A DNA stretch of 64,000 nucleotides from JASLEW01 sp035544875 (GCA_035544875.1 DASZZP010000050.1:1-64000); one strand, 5' to 3'. Counted from the stretch's first letter, positions 17,370 through 26,194 are shown. Program-made: numbers and translations. Notes: a model not told the origin generated them from the sequence alone.

Positions 17370-17623
17370 CTAGACGAAATTGGTCCGTGCGCCAGGGGAG
17401 GGGGCGTCCCCTTCCCTCCGGAGGGGTGGGAAGGGGATCGAGGGGTTGCGGGGGGCGATCCGATTGATGCTTCGAGTAGGCCACCACTGCCGCATCGCAG
17501 CGCCGTTTCCGACCTCCGGGAAGTGCCGCACGTCCATAGCCGGACGTGCGGCCGACCTGCCGGAAGTGCCGCAACAGGCGAAAGCTGCGGCATCCCGCGG
17601 GATCGGCACTCGCCGGTGGGGGC
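17370..17623 (-). repeat. Dispersed intergenic repeat, copy 3
   Basis: A near-complete copy in reverse orientation filling most of the 328-base gap between nagZ and ssb, which are convergent. It begins CTAGACGAAATTGG, carries all common blocks and the hairpin CCGCACGTCC/GGACGTGCGG (17526-17551, 6-base loop), and ends CACTCGCCGGTGGGGGC. The ssb stop codon (TCA on this strand, 17624-17626) follows immediately. Confidence 0.88.
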
Positions 17624-18070
17624 TCAGAAGGGTATGTCGTCGTCCTCGGGGCTGCCGGCGCCGCCCGCGCCTCCGCCCTCGTCGTAGGAAGGGCCGGCCG
17701 CGCCGCCCGGACCCGCGTGGGTCTCGGTCTCGGCGCCACCGCCGCGCTGGCCGAGCATCTGAAAGTTGTCGCAGATGATCTCGGTCTTGTACTTCTTTTC
17801 GCCGCTCTGCCGGTCTTCCCAGGAGCGGGTCTGGATGCGCCCCTCGAGGAAGATCTGCTTGCCCTTGGTCAGATACTGCCCGGCGATCTCGGCCTGCTTG
17901 CCCCAGACCACGATATTGTGCCACTCGGTCTGTTCCTGGCGCTGTCCGTTCTTGTCCTTCCAGCGGCGGTTGGTGGCGATAGTGAAGGTGGCGACCGGCT
18001 GCCCGTTCGGGGTGGATCGGACCTCCGGATCGCGGCCCAGATTGCCGATCAGCATCACTTTGTTCAGCAT
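17624..18070 (-). CDS. ssb: Single-stranded DNA-binding protein
   Basis: SSB binds single-stranded DNA and recruits replication and repair proteins. The 148-residue protein has the OB-fold (MLNKVMLIGNLGRDPEVR, FTIATNRRW, TEWHNIVVWGK, LEGRIQTRSWED) in the first 110 residues, then a Gly-rich linker and the acidic tip DDDIPF used for protein contacts. GAGGAGA precedes the ATG with good spacing. The stop codon abuts a dispersed repeat. Confidence 0.97.
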   Translation of the reverse strand: MLNKVMLIGNLGRDPEVRSTPNGQPVATFTIATNRRWKDKNGQRQEQTEWHNIVVWGKQAEIAGQYLTKGKQIFLEGRIQTRSWEDRQSGEKKYKTEIICDNFQMLGQRGGGAETETHAGPGGAAGPSYDEGGGAGGAGSPEDDDIPF

Positions 18071-18208
18071 GCGCGCTCTCCTCAGGGTTCGAATCGTTTA
18101 CGGTATCACAGGGCCGCCGCGAGGCGGCCCGGGCGAGCCCTATCCTTTAGAGACGGAATCCGCTGCCGGAAGAGGTCGAGATCTGCCGAACTTGGAGAGA
18201 ATCGTGCC

Positions 18209-18646
18209 GTGCGCCTGATCATTCAACGGGTCAGCTCGGCCGCGGTGCGAGTCGACGGCGAAACGGTGGGGGCGATCGGACGAGGCCTGCTGGTGCTGGT
18301 GGGCGTCGAGCGCGGCGACGGGCTGCCGGCGGCGCTGGCGGCGGCCGACAAGCTGGCCGGGCTGCGCGTGTTCGACGATCAGGCGGGCAAGATGAATCGC
18401 GACATCGCCGCCGCCGGCGGCGCCTTCCTCGTCGTGTCGCAGTTCACGCTCGCCGGCTCGGTGGCGCGGGGGCGCCGGCCGTCGTTCGACCGCGCCGCCC
18501 CGCCCGAGGAGGCGGCACCGCTGGTCGAGGCGCTGGTAGAGCGGCTGCGGGAAAGGGGCTTCTCGGTCGCCACCGGCCGGTTCCGCGCCCTGATGGAGGT
18601 TGAGCTCATCAACGACGGGCCGGTGACCCTGGTGGCCGATTTCTAG
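18209..18646 (+). CDS. dtd: D-aminoacyl-tRNA deacylase
   Basis: Dtd hydrolyses D-amino acids, and glycine mischarged on tRNA-Ala, from tRNA. The 145-residue protein starts with a GTG (MRLIIQRVSSAAVRVDGE). It contains the two active-site motifs SQFTL and NDGPVTLV (the GPVT cross-subunit motif). Length is as in the family. A TATCCT box at 18141-18146 may be the promoter. It is divergent from ssb and convergent with the M50 protease gene. Confidence 0.94.
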   Translation: MRLIIQRVSSAAVRVDGETVGAIGRGLLVLVGVERGDGLPAALAAADKLAGLRVFDDQAGKMNRDIAAAGGAFLVVSQFTLAGSVARGRRPSFDRAAPPEEAAPLVEALVERLRERGFSVATGRFRALMEVELINDGPVTLVADF

Positions 18647-18663
18647 CCGCCACCGCCCGTGGC

Positions 18664-18857
18664 GACCCCGAGGCATGAAACGGCGCTGCGATGTGGCAGA
18701 GGAGGCTTACTCGAAGCATCAATCGGATCGCCCCCCGCAACCCCTCGATCCCCCTTCCCGGTTGTCGGCCGCAGCTGTCGCCTGTTGCGGCACTCCCGGC
18801 AGGTCGGAAGCCGCCGGGTCCCGACCTCCGGGAAGCTTCGTTTTAGTGGGGGCTAGC
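18664..18857 (+). repeat. Dispersed intergenic repeat, copy 4 (rearranged)
   Basis: A forward copy filling the gap between dtd and the M50 protease gene. It has GAAACGGCGCTGCGATG, ACTCGAAGCATCAATCGG, the CCCCCCGCAACCCC core and TTCCCGGTTGTCGG. The GTTGCGGCACTCCCGGCAGG module stands after the core instead of before it, and the CCCTCCCC block is missing. It ends TTCGTTTTAG and then GGGGGCTAG, which supplies the stop codon of the M50 gene on the other strand. Confidence 0.8.
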
Positions 18858-20004
18858 TTCTTTCGCGAAAGCTGACCGTCGGCGGGTTGCCACCTGTAGG
18901 GAGGCCGGGCGCAGGCGCCGGCAGCTCCAGGGCGACGGCCGGGGCGCCACGGCTTGCCGGTGGCGGTGCCGGTTCGCCAGCCACCGGCTCGGTGGCGCCG
19001 CGCGGCACGAACGAGAGGGCGAGGATGAGCAAGGCGACGCCGGCGAGCGCGCGCCGCCGCGGGTCGAGCGGGATCGTCTCATCGACCACCGGCGGGTGGT
19101 AGAGACCCATCATGAAGACGATCACGCACCAGAGAACCCAGCCGCCCCACAGGACTCCCGCCAAGGCGAGAGCGACCCACAGCGGCAGCGCGAGCCGGCG
19201 CTGCCAGCGGCCGGCCACGGCATAGAGGATGTGCCCGCCGTCGAGCTGGCCCAGCGGGAGCAGGTTGATGGCGGTGGCGAGCAGGCCGAACCAGGCGGCG
19301 AGCGCGAACGGATGCAAGTGCAGCACCATGCCCTCGGCCAGCCGGCCGTGGAAGTACCGGGTCGCCAGCTCCATCGCCAGACACTGGCCGGGGACCAGCA
19401 GCGAGGCGCCGGGCTCGAGCCGCAACGGCGCCGGCTGCGACTTGGCAATGCCGATCAGCAGGAAGGGGAGGAGCGCGGCGAAGCCGGCCAGCGGGCCGGC
19501 GATGCCGACGTCGAAGAGCTCGCGCTTGCTGCGCATCGGCACCCGGATGCGGATGAACGCGCCGAGCGTGCCGAGCACGGCAGGTAGGGGGAGGAAGTAG
19601 GGCAGGGTGCTGGGGAGCCGATAGTGCCGGCAGGCGATGTAGTGCCCCATCTCGTGGATCAGCAGGATGGCGAGCACCGGCAATGAGAACGACAGCCCGA
19701 GCCGCAGCAACGCCGAGTCTCCCCAGACGCGCGCCACCAGGTCCGGGGTCAGCAGCGGGACGAGATCGGGCGGCAGGCCGTTGCGACTCCAGGCGCAGAG
19801 CACCGGGCCGAGCGTCGTGGTGCAGAAGAAGGTGAGGCCGAACAGCAGCAGGGCAAGCCCGTAACGCGGCCGTGGCGGCAGCGCCGGGGCGGCGGACCTG
19901 ACCCAGCCCAGCGTGAGAATCCGCGGCGGTCTACTCGCGGGGGCTGCGGCCGGAAGCAGGGGGGGCGGCAGCCGGTCCGGCCCTGCCTGGTGGTCATCGT
20001 TCAT
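18853..20004 (-). CDS. Site-2-protease-like M50 family metalloprotease
   Basis: This 383-residue polytopic membrane protein has the zinc motif HEMGH (about 117-121) within a hydrophobic helix and the second motif NLLPLGQLDGGH, together defining the S2P/M50 intramembrane protease family. About eight membrane segments are visible. There is no PDZ domain, unlike RseP. The N-terminal 45 and C-terminal 50 residues are Pro/Ala-rich and probably soluble. Similar proteins include uncharacterised site-2 protease family members, some annotated as EGY1-like. The substrate is unknown, and no anti-sigma factor is adjacent. Confidence 0.85.
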   Translation of the reverse strand: MNDDHQAGPDRLPPPLLPAAAPASRPPRILTLGWVRSAAPALPPRPRYGLALLLFGLTFFCTTTLGPVLCAWSRNGLPPDLVPLLTPDLVARVWGDSALLRLGLSFSLPVLAILLIHEMGHYIACRHYRLPSTLPYFLPLPAVLGTLGAFIRIRVPMRSKRELFDVGIAGPLAGFAALLPFLLIGIAKSQPAPLRLEPGASLLVPGQCLAMELATRYFHGRLAEGMVLHLHPFALAAWFGLLATAINLLPLGQLDGGHILYAVAGRWQRRLALPLWVALALAGVLWGGWVLWCVIVFMMGLYHPPVVDETIPLDPRRRALAGVALLILALSFVPRGATEPVAGEPAPPPASRGAPAVALELPAPAPGLPTGGNPPTVSFRERS

Positions 20005-20036
20005 CGGTGCGGACGAGCCTCGAGCCGGTCCGCGGG

Positions 20037-20262
20037 CTTAGAACGAAACTCCCCCGCAGTAAGGGGGAGGGGGCGTCCCCTTCCCCCCCGGCGCCGCCGG
20101 GCAGGCCGCACGTCCGGTGATGGACGTGCGGCACTTCCCGGAGGTCGGGACCCGGCGGCTTTCCGACAACCGGGAAGGGGACTCGCGGGGGATGCGGGGG
20201 GCGATCCGATCGATGCTTCGAGTCGGCCTCCAACGCCACATCGCAGCACCGTTTCATGCCTT
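20037..20262 (-). repeat. Dispersed intergenic repeat, copy 5
   Basis: Reverse copy between the M50 gene start and the IHF/HU gene. It begins CTTAGAACGAAACTCC and carries the GGGGGCGTCCCC block, the hairpin module at 20106-20131 (CCGCACGTCC, loop GGTGAT, GGACGTGCGG), TTTCCGACAACCGGGAAGG, the core GATGCGGGGGGCGATC and GATGCTTCGAG. It ends in CGCAGCACCGTTTCATG without the GTGCCGCAACAGG end module. The gap up to 20298 holds nothing else recognisable. Confidence 0.85.
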
Positions 20263-20298
20263 GAGGATCGCCTGGACAGGCCGGCGCCAATTAGGCAA

Positions 20299-20565
20299 TC
20301 AGAGGTTCTTGAGGTCCTTGCCGGGCTTGAAGCGCACCGTCTTGCCGGGAGAGATCGCCACCTCGACGCCCGTCTTGGGATTGCGCCCGACGCCCTTCTT
20401 GCGGTCTCGCACCTGGAAGACCCCGAAGCCGCGAAGCTCGATGCGCTTGCCGTCGCACAGCGCGCTTTTCATCGCTCCGATGATCGTGTCGACCGCCTGG
20501 GCGGCTTTCACCCTGGGCACCTCAGTCGTCTCCGCCACGCGGTCCACAATGTCCGACTTGATCAT
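20299..20565 (-). CDS. HU/IHF-family DNA-bending protein
   Basis: An 88-residue nucleoid protein of the HU/IHF family that bends DNA. The signature is clear: SDIVDRVAETTEV at the N-terminus, the core GKRIELRGFGVFQVRDR and the arm GRNPKTGVEVAISPGKTVRFKPGKDL with the DNA-intercalating Pro region. Sequence features resemble IHF more than HU, but a single gene cannot decide alpha or beta. A good promoter precedes it. Confidence 0.93.
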   Translation of the reverse strand: MIKSDIVDRVAETTEVPRVKAAQAVDTIIGAMKSALCDGKRIELRGFGVFQVRDRKKGVGRNPKTGVEVAISPGKTVRFKPGKDLKNL

Positions 20566-20586
20566 TTGAGCTCCGAAACGGCGCCG

Positions 20587-20616
20587 AGTCTAGCAACGGG
20601 TTCGACGGGGTGTCAA
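20587..20616 (-). promoter_or_regulatory. Sigma-70-type promoter of the HU/IHF gene
   Basis: On the minus strand TTGACA (20616-20611) is followed after 18 bases by TAGACT (20592-20587). The start codon is at 20565, giving a leader of about 15 bases. This is one of the best -35/-10 pairs in the window. Confidence 0.7.
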
Positions 20617-20638
20617 CCGAGCCAAATCTTTGGCAGGA

Positions 20639-22633
20639 CTAAGCGTAGCCGCGTTTCTTGATCAGGATGCAGTGCTCGAAAGCGGCCGCCGTGGCCGCGG
20701 TCAGCCGCTGCATCTGCTCGAGGTCGATCCTCCCGAGGCCGCGACTGCCGGCGTCGGCGTAGATCACAGTGACCAGGCGGTCCTTCAGGTGCACCGGCAG
20801 CACCAGGCAATCGCGCGGCATTCCGCCGCCCCACGCCAGGGCCAGCCCGCGATGAGCGGCCATCGGCGGCAGCGGCCCGATGTGGAGGCTGCTGCCGCGC
20901 CGCAGGTTGAGAAAGACGGAAGGCTGATCGAAGCCGACCGAGAAGCTTCCGAAGGCTTCCTGATCGATACCATCGCCGAGCGCCATCCAGCCTGAGACGC
21001 GCTCCCGGGCGACCTGGAACAGCGCGACGCGGCGGAAGCTTTGGGCGAGAAAGCCGAGCAGCATCCGTCCCACCTCTTCGATGTCGCTGGTCGCCTTGAA
21101 GGCTGCTTCGAGCTGGGCGAAGGCAATGGGCATCTCGCGCACCGGCGGCAGTGCAGCCGCCTCCGGCGCTGCAAAAGCGGGAGTGGGTCGCAGCTCGGGC
21201 GCGACCGGCGCCTCCTCGACCGCGAAGAGGTCGCTGGCCTCTACCGCGCGCAGCTCCTGCTCGGCCGTCCGGGGAGCCCGGGGCTCCGGCTGTGCCTGCT
21301 GCGGGACACCGAGCTCGGCCCGCTCTTCGTCGGTCAGCCCAACCGTCTGCCTTGCGCCGCTGGTGGATGCCGGCGGCGGCTCGGCGGGCCCCGGCGGGGC
21401 AACGGCAGCTTCGGCGCCCGCTTCCCCCGCTTGGCCCGCTTTTGACGTTGCCTGCGTCGCGGGAGCACTGAGCTCCTCCCACGCGGCAGGCAACGAAGGC
21501 AAGGTGTCCGACAAGGCGTCGGCGGCAGCCAGATCCGCCGGCAGCGCCGCACCAGGCGGAGCAGCCGCGGGCGGTGACGCGCGGTCCAGGCGCGGCAGGT
21601 CCACGGCGATGGTGCCGGCCGGTGAGCCTTCCTCTCTCTCCGCGGGGGGCTCGGCCGGCCGGGTCGCAGCGGCAGCCGGCCCGCCGGCGGCGACCGTCGT
21701 CTCGGGTTGATTCGCTGCCGGCCCGGAACGCTGCCGCCGGTCGCCGAGGAGTGCCTGGGTGACCCGCCTGGTGACGCTGCGTGGGCGCCGCGCCGGGGGC
21801 CGCAGCTCGACCTCGGCCAGAGGCGGCAATGGCCAAGGCTCGAGCGGAGCGGCGCTGCTGTCCGGCGTGGTTCGGGCCGCGGGCGCCGCGGGCTCCTCGG
21901 GCGGAGGCGGCAGGGGAGCCTTGGCGTTCGGAGAGGGCGGGGCGGATGTCCGCCCGAAGAGCGAGCGCAGGCGCGGCGTCGGCGGCAGAGCAGGTTCTGG
22001 CAACGGCGGCCGCGAGATCTTGGGCGGTCCGGCAAGGAGATCTTCGGCAGGGAGCGCCGACAGTACTTGCGGCGGCGGCTGGGGCGCGCCGGCGGCGCTC
22101 GCCGGCTCGCCCGCGGCAGGCATGCCGGGCGCGGTCGATTCGGGCGCTCCCCAGAGATAGCGCACCCGGTTCAGCCGGTCGAGCAGCAGCTCGATGCGCG
22201 ACGGGCACTGCTCGCGGTAGTACCGCGCCAGCGCCTCGAAGACCCTGACTTCATGCAGGACGTGCACTTTGACTCGCTTGCCGCAGGCGAAGGCGATCTC
22301 GTCCTGGCAGGAAAGGTTGCGCGGGTCGAGCATCGCCACGTCGAGCCGTCCGCCGGCCAGCCGGAACGGGACGGCGCGGCAGCGCCGCGCGAGCTTCTCG
22401 GGGATCAGCTGCAGCGCCTCCTCGGGAACGCCGCGCAGCTCGTCGATCCCAGCCGCCGGCACCCCGAACTGCTCGGCGAGCGAGCGGGAAAGGAGGTCTT
22501 CGCCGATCGCGTCCATCTCCAGCAAGCAGGTGCCGAGCCGGCCGCCGACCGCGTTCTGGTTCTGGAGCGCGCGCGTCAACTGCTGGACCGTGATCCAGCC
22601 GCGCGCGACGAGGAGCTGTCCTAGCTTACTCAT
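20639..22633 (-). CDS. MshEN-domain protein with C-terminal GAF-like domain
   Basis: The N-terminus (about 1-150: KLGQLLVARGWITVQQLTRAL, GRLGTCLLEMDAIGEDLL, IPEKLARRCRAVPF) matches the MshEN/GspE N-terminal domain, known from type II secretion and type IV pilus ATPases, where it can bind c-di-GMP. No ATPase domain follows. Instead there are about 320 residues of Pro/Ala/Glu-rich low-complexity sequence, then a GAF-like domain (about 505-664; FKATSDIEEVGRMLLGFLAQ to TVIYADAGSRG) ending AAAFEHCILIKKRGYA. An accessory or signalling role in pili, secretion or gliding is plausible but unproved. The ATG at 22633 starts exactly at the domain. Confidence 0.75.
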   Translation of the reverse strand: MSKLGQLLVARGWITVQQLTRALQNQNAVGGRLGTCLLEMDAIGEDLLSRSLAEQFGVPAAGIDELRGVPEEALQLIPEKLARRCRAVPFRLAGGRLDVAMLDPRNLSCQDEIAFACGKRVKVHVLHEVRVFEALARYYREQCPSRIELLLDRLNRVRYLWGAPESTAPGMPAAGEPASAAGAPQPPPQVLSALPAEDLLAGPPKISRPPLPEPALPPTPRLRSLFGRTSAPPSPNAKAPLPPPPEEPAAPAARTTPDSSAAPLEPWPLPPLAEVELRPPARRPRSVTRRVTQALLGDRRQRSGPAANQPETTVAAGGPAAAATRPAEPPAEREEGSPAGTIAVDLPRLDRASPPAAAPPGAALPADLAAADALSDTLPSLPAAWEELSAPATQATSKAGQAGEAGAEAAVAPPGPAEPPPASTSGARQTVGLTDEERAELGVPQQAQPEPRAPRTAEQELRAVEASDLFAVEEAPVAPELRPTPAFAAPEAAALPPVREMPIAFAQLEAAFKATSDIEEVGRMLLGFLAQSFRRVALFQVARERVSGWMALGDGIDQEAFGSFSVGFDQPSVFLNLRRGSSLHIGPLPPMAAHRGLALAWGGGMPRDCLVLPVHLKDRLVTVIYADAGSRGLGRIDLEQMQRLTAATAAAFEHCILIKKRGYA

Positions 22634-22737
22634 GCTCCCGGCACCATTTGGTCCTCGATGACCGGGCTCGGTTGCGACCCGCGATCGGTGTTGTTTCCTA
22701 ACTTCTTCTCTGGAAGCCACTTACCCGTTGCAGCAGG

Positions 22738-22766
22738 ATTATAGAAGGGGCTCGCCAACCTTGTAA
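22738..22766 (-). promoter_or_regulatory. Promoter of the MshEN-GAF gene
   Basis: On the minus strand TTACAA (22766-22761) and a perfect TATAAT (22743-22738) are separated by 17 bases. The same six -35 bases read TTGTAA on the plus strand and serve the divergent TPR gene, so the two promoters share their -35 position and should compete or be jointly controlled. Confidence 0.6.
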
Positions 22767-22789
22767 AGCGGCCTGGGCCAAAGTATCCT
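22761..22789 (+). promoter_or_regulatory. Promoter of the TPR gene, leaderless arrangement
   Basis: TTGTAA (22761-22766), a 17-base spacer and TATCCT (22784-22789) precede the ATG at 22796 by only 6 bases. Transcription would start at or next to the A of the ATG, leaving no room for a ribosome binding site. Confidence 0.65.
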
Positions 22790-22795
22790 GGACCG

Positions 22796-24898
22796 ATGAG
22801 GAGGTTTGCCCTGCCGCTCGCCCCACTCGTACGACTCGTGCCACTCGTACCCCGCGCGCCACTCGTACCCCTCTTGTCACTCGTAGCATTGGCGCTGCTT
22901 TGGCTGCCAGCCGCGTTGCCCTGCGAGGCGCAGGCTGCGCAGCCGCTGCCGCTGCCGCCGATTACCGCTGCCGTCGCGGCTTCGTCGCCAGCCCCGCGTT
23001 CGGCGGCTGCGACCCAGGCGAGCGATTACCCCTACCTGGTCGCCAAGCTGCTTGCTCTCGAGGGGCTGCTCCCCGATGCCCTGGCCGCCTATGAGCAGGC
23101 CGAAACTCTCAACCCCGGAGCCGCTTACATCCACCTCGAGCACGCGCAGCTGCTCTCGCACATGGCCCAGGCCGCCCGCCTGCCGTCGGCGCAAGCGAAC
23201 CTCCTGAAGCAGGCGGCGGAGCAGGTGAGCAAGGCGCGGCGGGTCGCGCCCGCGAATCTCGACGTGCTGCGCGCCTATGGGACCATCCACCTCGAGCTTG
23301 CGAGCCAGGACCCGGCCGCGCTCGAGCCCGCTCTGGGTGCACTCGAAGAGGTCTACAGGCGCGATCCTGACGACGTCCAGACGGCTCTCAACCTGGGCCG
23401 CACCTTGCTCGAGCAGCGGCAGACCGACAGGGCGGTGGAGATCTTCCGCGCCCTGATCCGCCGTGCGCCGCAGCAGCGCGCCGCCTACGCGCTGTTGGTC
23501 GAGGCGCTCCTGCGCGCCGACAAGGGCAAGGAGGCCGAGTCGGTGCTGGCCGAGATCCTGGAGTTCGAGCCGGACTCTCTGGAGGCACGCCTCACCCTGG
23601 CCGAGCTGCAGAGCCGGCGCAGCGATCACCGTGCGGCGCTGGCGACGCTCAAGGCGACTCCCGAACCGCAGCGTACCGAGCCGCGGCTGCGGCGCCAGCT
23701 CGCCTGGGCCTACTATCTGACGGGGGACCTCGACGGCGCCCTGGCGATGCTCGAGCCGCTCCTCGCCGCGGCGCCGGACGACTCGCAGCTCGCGCTGCTC
23801 AAGGGGCTGATTTTCAGCGCCCAGGGACGCAACGACGAGGCGGCCCAGCTGCTCGAGAAACTGCGCGGCGGGCGCGCCGGCGATCCGGCGCTGGCCATGG
23901 TCCTGGCGCGGGTTCTGGAGCGCCAGGGACGCCGCGACGAGGCGGCGCGAGTGCTGCAGGACCTCACCGCCGGTCTGGCGAAGGACGGCAAGCTGGAGGA
24001 AGAGCGCCAGGCACGGCTCGAGCTGGCGCAGGTGTACTTCGAGGCCAAGGACTGGGATCGGGTCACCGAGGCGCTCCAGCCGCTGCTCGGGCTGGGATCC
24101 AAGGACAATGCCGCGCGCGAGCCGGCCGTCCTGCTCGCGGCCGACGCCCTGATCGAGCGCAAGAGCTACGACCAGGCGCTCGACCTGCTCGGCGTGTCGG
24201 GCGGCGGCGGCAGCGATGGGCAGCGGCGCAGCGTCGCGCTGGCCAGCAAGCGGGCGGAGGTTCTGCTTCGCGCCGGCCGCGGCGGCGAGGCGGGCCATCA
24301 GCTCGACGACCTGGCGGCGTTGGGCGATCCGCAGGCGCTGCTCGCCGTCGCCCAGACCTATCAAAGGGTCGAAAAATACGGCGACTCGATCCCCGTGCTG
24401 CAGCGTCTGGTTGCCAGCCAGTCCGGCTCGGCGCCGGCCGGCTTCCTTCTCGGCGCCGCCTACGAGCGGACCGGCAAGCGGGCGCAGGCGGTGGCCGAGT
24501 TCAGGCGCGTGCTCGGGCTCGATCCCGACTACCATGCCGCCCTCAACTATCTCGGCTACATGTTCGCCGAGCAGGGAGAGAACCTGACCGAGGCGCAGTC
24601 GCTGGTGGAGAGGGCGGTGGCTCTCGAGCCTGACAACGGCGCCTACGTCGACTCGCTGGGCTGGGTGTACTTCCGGCTCGGCCGGTACGAGCAGGCCCGC
24701 GCGACCCTCGAGCGTGCCACCCATCTCGAGACCGGCGACGCCACAGTGCAGGAGCACCTGGGCGATGTCTACGGCGCACTGGGCCAGGTCGAGCGGGCCG
24801 AGGAAGCCTACCGCCGGGCGCTCGCCCTGGGCGCCAAGGACCCGGAGAAGCTCGAGCAGGTGCGGCGCAAGCTCGACAGCCTGGGCCGCCGGCCCTGA
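22796..24898 (+). CDS. Exported tetratricopeptide-repeat protein
   Basis: A 700-residue protein with a long hydrophobic signal sequence (residues 3-40, built from repeated PLV/LVP units) followed by TPR units along almost its whole length (for example YPYLVAKLLALEGLLPDALAAYEQAE, AALNYLGYMFAEQGENL, GWVYFRLGRYEQARATLERA). The final units (YVDSLGWVYF, EHLGDVYGALGQ) resemble the periplasmic or outer-membrane TPR proteins often annotated as BcsC/PEP-CTERM-system or lipoprotein TPRs. It probably mediates protein contacts in the periplasm. It is followed 44 bases later by a LolB-like lipoprotein gene, so a shared envelope role is likely. Confidence 0.85.
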   Translation: MRRFALPLAPLVRLVPLVPRAPLVPLLSLVALALLWLPAALPCEAQAAQPLPLPPITAAVAASSPAPRSAAATQASDYPYLVAKLLALEGLLPDALAAYEQAETLNPGAAYIHLEHAQLLSHMAQAARLPSAQANLLKQAAEQVSKARRVAPANLDVLRAYGTIHLELASQDPAALEPALGALEEVYRRDPDDVQTALNLGRTLLEQRQTDRAVEIFRALIRRAPQQRAAYALLVEALLRADKGKEAESVLAEILEFEPDSLEARLTLAELQSRRSDHRAALATLKATPEPQRTEPRLRRQLAWAYYLTGDLDGALAMLEPLLAAAPDDSQLALLKGLIFSAQGRNDEAAQLLEKLRGGRAGDPALAMVLARVLERQGRRDEAARVLQDLTAGLAKDGKLEEERQARLELAQVYFEAKDWDRVTEALQPLLGLGSKDNAAREPAVLLAADALIERKSYDQALDLLGVSGGGGSDGQRRSVALASKRAEVLLRAGRGGEAGHQLDDLAALGDPQALLAVAQTYQRVEKYGDSIPVLQRLVASQSGSAPAGFLLGAAYERTGKRAQAVAEFRRVLGLDPDYHAALNYLGYMFAEQGENLTEAQSLVERAVALEPDNGAYVDSLGWVYFRLGRYEQARATLERATHLETGDATVQEHLGDVYGALGQVERAEEAYRRALALGAKDPEKLEQVRRKLDSLGRRP
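22812..22882 (+). repeat. Short imperfect repeats in the signal-peptide coding region
   Basis: CACTCGTA or close variants recur five times (CCACTCGTACGACTCGTGCC, ACTCGTACCCC, CACTCGTACCCC, CACTCGTAGC), encoding a hydrophobic PLVxLVP pattern. Expansion or contraction would change the length of the signal sequence in frame. Confidence 0.5.
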
Positions 24899-24942
24899 AC
24901 CTCCGACAGCCCCCCCGAACCCCAACCTGGAAACGTAGGCTG

Positions 24943-25830
24943 ATGGCCACCAGCCAGGGCCAGCTGTCGTCAGATCCGATGCCGGGCTTGGTGGGGCGGC
25001 TCGCGCTGGGACTGCTGCTTGCGTCGCTGGCGCTGGGCGGCTGCGCCTCCAATCGCGGGGGAGCCAGGGGGGCCCAGGGAGCTGGGAGTGCCGCGGGAGC
25101 CGGGAGGGTCGAGGGAGCCGCCAGGGCTGGCGGCGCGGCGGAAGCCGGCGGGGCCGCAGGCGCCAGCGCGATGGCGGGCCCCTCGACTGCGGCCGCCGAA
25201 GCTTGGCAGATCCCGCCGGACGCCCTCGGATCCCAGCGCCTTTATCGGGTGACCTATTCCGGATCGGAAGGCGAGGGCAGCTTGCGGCTGACGCTCCGCC
25301 TGGCGGCGCCGGAGCGCTACCAGGTGCAGGCGGTCGATCCGCTGGGCCGGGCGGTGTGGGCGCTTGCGGTCAGCGACGGTGTTGGCCTGTGGCTGGATCA
25401 TCGCCGCCACGTCTTCTGCCGCTTCGCGGACCGCTTCGACCTGCCGTTCCTGCGGCTCGGCCCGCTGCCGCTGCCGGCACTCCCGGCGCTGCTCCTGGGC
25501 CGGCTGCCGGTGGCGCCCGCCGCGCCCCAGGCGGAGGGCCCCGCCGACTCCCATCCTGACGGCCGCGACGCGCGTGGCGACACCAGCTACCGCGACCCCG
25601 AAGGCCGGCTCTGGAAGGCGCGGCTCCGGGACGGCCGGCTGCTCGCCTGGAGCCTGGAAGAGCACGGCGCGCCGGCTCTCTCGTGGGTCGAGAGCGGCGG
25701 CTGGATGATCCTTTCTGACCGCCGCAAGGCGCTGCAGGTGCGCTGGAAGGAGTCGCTGCGCGAGCGCCTCGAGGAGCTGCCGCCGATCTCCGTGCCGCCT
25801 GGGCACAGCGAATCGTGCGGCGGTCAGTGA
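24943..25830 (+). CDS. LolB-like outer-membrane lipoprotein
   Basis: This 295-residue protein has a lipobox (LALGGC, Cys near residue 36) after a hydrophobic signal, then about 50 Gly/Ala-rich residues and a beta-rich domain (YRVTYSGSEGEGSLRLTLRLAAPERYQVQAVDPLGRAVWALAVSDG is a typical start). This pattern resembles LolB and the related DUF4292 lipoproteins, which insert lipoproteins into the outer membrane. An in-frame ATG at 24979 would give a shorter signal peptide and is an alternative start. It follows the TPR gene closely and is probably cotranscribed. The LolB assignment is by pattern only. Confidence 0.65.
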   Translation: MATSQGQLSSDPMPGLVGRLALGLLLASLALGGCASNRGGARGAQGAGSAAGAGRVEGAARAGGAAEAGGAAGASAMAGPSTAAAEAWQIPPDALGSQRLYRVTYSGSEGEGSLRLTLRLAAPERYQVQAVDPLGRAVWALAVSDGVGLWLDHRRHVFCRFADRFDLPFLRLGPLPLPALPALLLGRLPVAPAAPQAEGPADSHPDGRDARGDTSYRDPEGRLWKARLRDGRLLAWSLEEHGAPALSWVESGGWMILSDRRKALQVRWKESLRERLEELPPISVPPGHSESCGGQ

Positions 25831-26194
25831 GCGCACTTCATTCCACTCCGACCGCTGCCGGCCGGATTTGACAGGCCGCCGGCCCTGCCTCTAGCATTCG
25901 GGCGCCCGGCGCGGCTCGCCGGGCTCGCGTCCGACCCATCCCACGGTCAGCTCGGTATATAATGCGCCGATTGACGCCCGGCGCTGTAGAGTACGGCTCT
26001 CTGGAAGCGGTGGCGCTCCCTCGTGCTTTTCCCGCCTTCCGGTTTCCGGTGCTGCCGTTGCGGTCGCGACGTGGTTCCTCGCCTCTACTGAGCGTCGGTT
26101 CGACCAGGGATGGCGTGCGGCGGGGTAGGATCCCCACGCCTCCAAGGCCAGCGGCGGGCAGGACCCGCTGCCTCCCAGGAGAAGGGACGGCGAC
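25831..26194 (+). promoter_or_regulatory. 364-base gap with candidate spoVG promoters
   Basis: No gene is visible here. A perfect TTGACA at 25867-25872 is followed after 19 bases by TAGCAT (25892-25897). Further on a perfect TATAAT stands at 25958-25963 without a clear -35. Either could drive spoVG, whose ATG at 26195 follows GAAGGGAC. The stretch between them has no strong hairpin that I can see. Confidence 0.4.
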
